Of a stretch of 64,000 bases of DNA, positions 59,901 through 64,000 are shown piece after piece. Position numbers and translations under genes: made by a program. The stretch is from positions 41,734,196-41,798,195 of the forward strand of contig NC_052618.1 in assembly GCF_016545825.1 (NCBI RefSeq). Reading direction: 5' to 3'. Source of the stretch: Eucalyptus grandis. Lineage: Eukaryota > Streptophyta > Magnoliopsida > Myrtales > Myrtaceae. Position 1 is the stretch's first letter. The number at the start of each line of letters is the position of its first letter. A model generated the notes under the pieces. The model did not search any database. It saw nothing but the letters and a program-made list of their open reading frames with translations, and had not been told where the DNA came from.

Positions 59901-60330
59901 TCGATTGGGGCAACACCGTTCTCATTGGTTTATGGGATGGAAGCTGTATTACCCGTGGAAGTGGAAATTCCTTCACTAAGGATACTTTCTCAAATCAAAC
60001 TCTCTGAAGCTGAATGGGTTCAACAAAGATTTGAACAACTTAATATGATTGATGAAAAGAGGGTAAAAGCCTTATGCCATGGACAAAGCTATCAGAAGAG
60101 AGTAGCTAGGTCATTTAACCGCAAGGTTAGGCCAAGGCATTTCGAGATTAACGATCTTGTCTTGAGGAAGGTTTTACCTATCATTCCAGATCCTCGCAAC
60201 TCCAAACTATGAAGGTCCATATATTGTAAAGAAAGTGCTACATGGTGGGGCACTAATCCTTATAGAAATGGATGGTCATGAATTGCCAAGACCTGTAAAT
60301 GCTAATGTTGTCAAGAAGTATTATCCATGA
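56943..60330 (+). pseudogene. Pol of the Ogre-type element: RT, RNase H, archaeal-type RNase H, integrase (inactive)
   Basis: RT runs from about 57,140 (AWSYADMPGLD, VDYRDLNKAS, FSFMDGFSGYNQI, PFGLKN). The active-site Y-x-D-D box is gone: at 57,763-57,768 the tyrosine codon is followed directly by the AKSR part. The first RNase H follows to about 58,470. A second, archaeal-type RNase H at 58,610-58,990 has MYFDGA, YEACILGLQLA and FADALA. Integrase has the HHCC finger (59,280-59,420), a core with AIDYFTKW, NNGSNLN and MNGAVEAAN, and a C-terminal part ending at TGA 60,328-60,330. Lesions: TAG 57,103; the five-codon RT loss; two one-base deletions at about 58,472 and 58,502; TAG 58,847-58,849; a one-base insertion near 59,488; Asp-to-Asn at 59,679; a frame change near 60,200. 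Confidence 0.9.
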
Positions 60331-62305
60331 ATAAAGTGAAAGGCCTTTGAGCCATTTTTGGATTGAATCTGAGCCATTTTAGGATGTTTGCATCAGGCAT
60401 TTTCATGCATACATATTGCATCTGCATGTTTGTTCATTTTGCAGGATCTTTGACGAAGATTCTACCTGTCCGCAAGAGGTTCATTTCAAGAGTGCAAAAC
60501 TTTCAAAAGTGTCCATTTTTCTTTAGAACTTAGAAGTGACCACGTGCCTTAGAATGCCAAAAAGTAAGTTTAAACTTTAGAGTCGGTTAGAACTCTAGAA
60601 GTACAGTTAGAACTCTAGCAATGAACCCATGTGCTAAGCAAAGCCTGTTTTGTCTACAAATTTTATCAAACCTTACTTCCAAAAATCTCCCCAGTAGGGT
60701 CAAGGAAACAGGTCCTTTCAGACAAAATTTCATTATATTTTCATTTCCCCAAGAAATTGAATTTAACCAAAGTGTGCTTTGGAAAACCTGAAAAGGATTG
60801 TTAAATATGCCAGGTGGTAGTGCCTAAAATGATGAGAGGCAACTCCTTTACCAAACACGTCCTCATACACTCTTTGAGAGAATTGAGTGGAAAGAACCAT
60901 GTCTTGAGTGGAAGAGACTTCATTCACGGTGAATACATGATTTGAAATGATAAAGGCACTTCATTTCTTAATCCCAAACACTATTAATATCCCTTGCAAG
61001 CCACTTTGAGCCAAATAGGGAGCATTTCCAAAATAACCCTGTCAAGAACAACCCCACATTGGGGCAAAATAGGGGGTTTTGGTTGAAAATTACGGAGCAA
61101 AAGATTAAGAAAGATTTTATTGCTTTCACTTGCATCAATCTTCTTGTGCTGGCTTCAGTTATTTCTTATCGAAACTCGAAGCATCCCAAGTGACGAAGAG
61201 CATTCATTCACTACCACAAACACAATTATCCATTGCTTAGCCAATTTGAGCCTTATACAATTCTTTCATAACCCCAGGTGATGATTATCTCCCCACACTG
61301 GGGCAAGGCACATGATTTACCAACAAAATTGAGAATATTGGTAATGTTTGTAAATGCCACTCAAGAGTCCTAGATGCTCAAAAGAGAATGAAAACTAGGG
61401 GGCATGAAAAAGCAGTGTGCCTAGTAAAAGCAAGGCCAATGCCCATGAAAAAATGCAAAGAAAAGCAAGAATGCAAAGAAAAGCGAAATCCATGATTATG
61501 CAAAGGATCATTTGTTGAAAAACAAAAGAAATGTCTTGCAAGAAAAAACATGTATTGCAAGAAATATCATTAGAACAAAGAGCGAAGCTCTCATGTCTCA
61601 AGAAAAATTACCAAAAGGACTCTCGAGATAGGTTAAAATTCAAGAGTTGAATTTTTGAAAAGTCGTGTGATGGTAATGATGCCAAGATAATCACTCACTT
61701 TTAACCCTTTGATATTTGAAAGTCTTTCAAGCCTTTCTAAGCCTCACCCGAACCAACACTACAACCCTTATCCGAAGTCTCTTCCGATTGGGATGGTTCG
61801 AGTTGAAATAAGAATATCACATAGGAGCTACTACTAGAAGGAGTAGGAGCAATCCTAGTAGGAGCAATCCTATCTTATCTTATCTTCAAGGTTCCTGACT
61901 TGTAAGCCTGACGAAGATAATTGATTGAATATTCATTTCTTGACCTCAAAGTGCATACCTTTTGTGTAAGCCCATGACCAAGCCATCATTATGGTCCCTT
62001 CGAAAGACCTTTTGATTAATGGATTGTATTTACTGTGAACGTTTCCGAAAGCCATAGACATAGGTTGAGTGAGACTTCTCTAGTGAGATTTAAACAGTTT
62101 TCCCATATCAATGGTTGGGAACAAAAGCCCTTTTTGAGAGCTAGTGTGAAAGACCTATTTTGATTAGAATATTTCCACTTGGCATATTTGATTTAACCTT
62201 TAGATGGTTAATTAAATCTCATTTTGTTAAAATCTTCTCTGAAAGGATTTGACAATCAATGTTATTTCGCAAGATTGGTTCTTCAGCAATTTTGAAAATC
62301 ATACA

Positions 62306-62611
62306 TGGTCGAAACATGTTATTACACGGTAAGACCTTTCTCTCGGTCAAAGCCCGTTATTACACGGTAAGACCTTTCTCTTGGTCAAAGCCCATTATTA
62401 CACGTTAAGACCCTTTTTCCCGGTCAAAGCCCGTTATTACACGGTGAGACATCACATCCGGTCGAAACCCGTTTTTACACGGTGAGACATCACATCCGGT
62501 CAAAACCCGTTTTTACACGGTGAGACATCACATCCAGTCGAAACCCGTTTTTACACGGTGAGGCATCACATCCAGTCGAAATCCGTTTTTACACGGTGAG
62601 ACCTTTCTCCC
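62306..62611. repeat. 38-bp minisatellite, eight units
   Basis: Units start at 62,306, 62,344, 62,382, 62,422, 62,460, 62,498, 62,536 and 62,574. All are 38 bases except the third, which is 40. Consensus features are GGTC-AAACCCGTT-TTACACGG and TGAGAC. The first three units end with a CTTTCTC-type tail, the middle ones with ATCACATCC, showing internal spread of a variant. Confidence 0.95.
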
Positions 62612-62886
62612 AGTCTAAACCATATGGTTCGTAGGTTATCCTTAAACCATTCCTTTTCCATTTAGTGATTTCATTGTCTTCATTCCATTCCACGAGAGAG
62701 AGAAACATAAATAGAGCAAATAAACCCCAACAAGAGTTCAGATACCTTGATGATCAAAGGTAAGTATCAGGTACGTCCCTAACCAACCATCATTGCTTTT
62801 GTCGTTTTCTATTTTTCAAAGCCGAGTCGACTAAAAATTTCAGGTATCAATTTTGTCTTTGAGTGGAACCTCTTTGAGCTCCCACC

Positions 62887-62900
62887 CAAAGAGGGCCAGT
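62887..62900 (+). promoter_or_regulatory. Probable polypurine tract
   Basis: CCAAAGAGGGCCAGT lies directly before the 3' LTR. The purine run is short and interrupted by CC, so second-strand priming here is inferred from position. Confidence 0.5.
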
Positions 62901-64000
62901 TGTCGACACCCGAAATTTTCGTCGACATTTTAATCATCCATTGTTTACAAAAATATAAAAAATAATAATAAAGAGCCAAAAAGAAAACAAAGAAAACAAA
63001 ACAAAAAGAAAAAAAGAAGAAGAAAACAAAACAAAACAAAACAAAAAGAAAAAAATGAAATGAAATGAAAAAAATAGAAATAAAAGGAAAACGAAAAAGA
63101 AAACGAGAGAAAGAAGAAAAAGAAATAAAAAACAAAAAAAAGACAAAAAAATGGTGAATGAATACAAATATAAAAAAAAAAAGAGAAGAAAACAAAACCA
63201 AAAAAAAGGGGGAAAAGAAAAAAAAATGAATGAAAAAGGGGAAATGCTCGTGCAAAAGGGGAGGCCATTTGACGGTTTTTTTTCTCTCCCGAGGAGGTCT
63301 CTCTCTCTCTAAAAATCGTTCGCGCGGGACGCTCCGGGACGTATTCTCTTGCTAAAGGGATTATCGCTCTCTCGGAGGCTCTCTCGGATTCTCTCTTTCG
63401 GGGACTCTCTCTCGATCGAGGGTTCTCTCTCTCTCTCTCTGCGGTTCTCGTCAAAGGCTAGGGTTTCCTCCGCCGATGCGCGATTGGAGGTGTGTCCTCT
63501 ATTCGGCGAGGAGTTTGCTCGAGGATCCGTTTTTCGAAACCGATCGGCGTCGGTAGCAGCGACGGCAGAAGCGGCGGAGCTTGATTCGACCTCTTCCGTT
63601 CGTTATCAACTACCTGCTCGCCTCGGCGCTGACTCCGTGCTCCGAGCTTCGAGGATAGAGATCCAAAGCTCGATCAACGGTGGTGACGACAGCGGCTTCC
63701 GATCATCTTCCTGTTCATCATCTACCGTCGGGGTTTTTCTCTCGACTCTGTCTCTGAGAATCGAAATCTCTCGATCTGGCTGGTTTGAGCAACTGCCGAT
63801 TGAGGAGTTGGAGGTGCGAGGCTCAGATCTGCGTTGAGTTCGGAGAAGGTTTGCCAACGATTTTTCTCTCGATTAAGTCATTTCCGAGGATTTTCCTTCT
63901 CAGCTCTCGTTTTCTTTGTTCCCTTCGAACATGTGCTTTTTTCACGCCGACGGACGATGGAGGATCCTCCTCTTGTCGATTCAGCCATTGAACCGACCGA
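62901..64000 (+). repeat. 3' LTR, first 1,100 bases
   Basis: Starts TGTCGACACCCGAAATTTTC and matches 43,909-45,045 to the window edge, with a net 37-base length difference mostly in the purine tract. By hand I count roughly forty substitutions over about 640 bases of the GC-rich part, nearly all transitions. It contains the uninterrupted 162-codon frame 63,349-63,837. Confidence 0.93.

Larger units (their letters stand above)
60331..62900 (+). other. 3' untranslated part of the Ogre-type element
   Basis: Non-coding DNA between integrase and the 3' LTR, as is usual for this lineage. It contains the phrases CCCCACATTGGGGCAA and CCCCACACTGGGGCAA (near 61,052 and 61,291), short local duplications near 61,840-61,885, a 38-bp minisatellite and a purine-rich stretch before the LTR. 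No supported gene. Confidence 0.8.
43909..64000 (+). mobile_element. Tat/Ogre-type Ty3/gypsy LTR retrotransposon (3' end outside the window)
   Basis: Order: 5' LTR 43,909-48,008; primer binding site 48,013; ORF1 from about 48,720 to 52,813 (interrupted by a solo LTR); gag-protease 53,297-56,467; candidate intron 56,464-56,942; RT, RNase H, archaeal-type RNase H and integrase to 60,330; 3' untranslated part with minisatellite; 3' LTR from 62,901. If the 3' LTR equals the 5' one, the whole is about 23 kb, or about 20 kb without the nested LTR. An extra ORF before gag, a tRNA-Arg-type primer site, a G-patch after the protease, a second RNase H and an intron before RT are hallmarks of the Ogre/TatIV lineage. 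The element is defective in pol and ORF1. Confidence 0.93.

Noticed and set aside
62306..62611. Regular 38-bp array considered as a CRISPR
   Set aside because: Units are head-to-tail with no unique spacers, lie within a plant retrotransposon and have no cas genes.

Overview
This is nuclear DNA of a flowering plant, almost certainly a eudicot. It shows AT-rich intergenic DNA, GT-AG introns, long CT/GA/TA microsatellites, a LAX PANICLE 2-type gene, Mutator-like and Harbinger-like non-autonomous transposons, a Ty1/copia relic and a very large Ty3/gypsy element of the Tat/Ogre lineage. The inverted-repeat families remind me of Myrtales genomes such as Eucalyptus, but that is an impression from memory and not proof. 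There is no prokaryotic or organellar signature and I see no tRNA or rRNA gene.

Layout. 1-10.5 kb: intergenic DNA with three Mutator-like elements (782-1564, 2487-3184, 8641-9271) and two Harbinger-like elements (7751-8419, 9594-10452), all with AT-rich ends and a GC-rich core. 15.3-21.9 kb: a four-exon LAX PANICLE 2-like gene on the plus strand, 388 codons, with a 5.1-kb last intron. 22.7-23.0 kb: a decayed fragment resembling a SET-domain gene. 26.4-31.7 kb: non-coding DNA with two local tandem duplications. 31.76-32.75 kb: a minus-strand SAM-domain protein gene carrying an apparent one-base frameshift. 33-36 kb: an old tandem duplication. 36.3-39.7 kb: decayed short repeats and AT-rich DNA. 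39.75-43.4 kb: another Mutator-like element, then a dead copia pol relic split by a fifth Mutator-like element.

43,909-64,000 (continuing past the window): a Tat/Ogre-type element with 4.1-kb LTRs, a tRNA-Arg-type primer binding site, ORF1, gag-protease, a candidate spliced intron, RT/RNase H/archaeal-type RNase H/integrase, a 38-bp minisatellite in its 3' untranslated part, and the start of the 3' LTR. Its ORF1 is cut by a 2.8-kb solo LTR of a related family, flanked by a perfect 5-bp target duplication. The gag-protease frame is open. The pol part is dead: five codons including the reverse-transcriptase active-site aspartates are missing, and there are several frameshifts and stops and an integrase Asp-to-Asn change.

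The most interesting signals are: (1) a candidate Ogre intron whose donor overlaps the gag-protease stop codon and whose splicing restores the pol frame; (2) a 10-base copy of the tRNA-primer-binding sequence inside the LTRs of two different families; (3) a shared GC-rich core repeat in transposons with unrelated ends.
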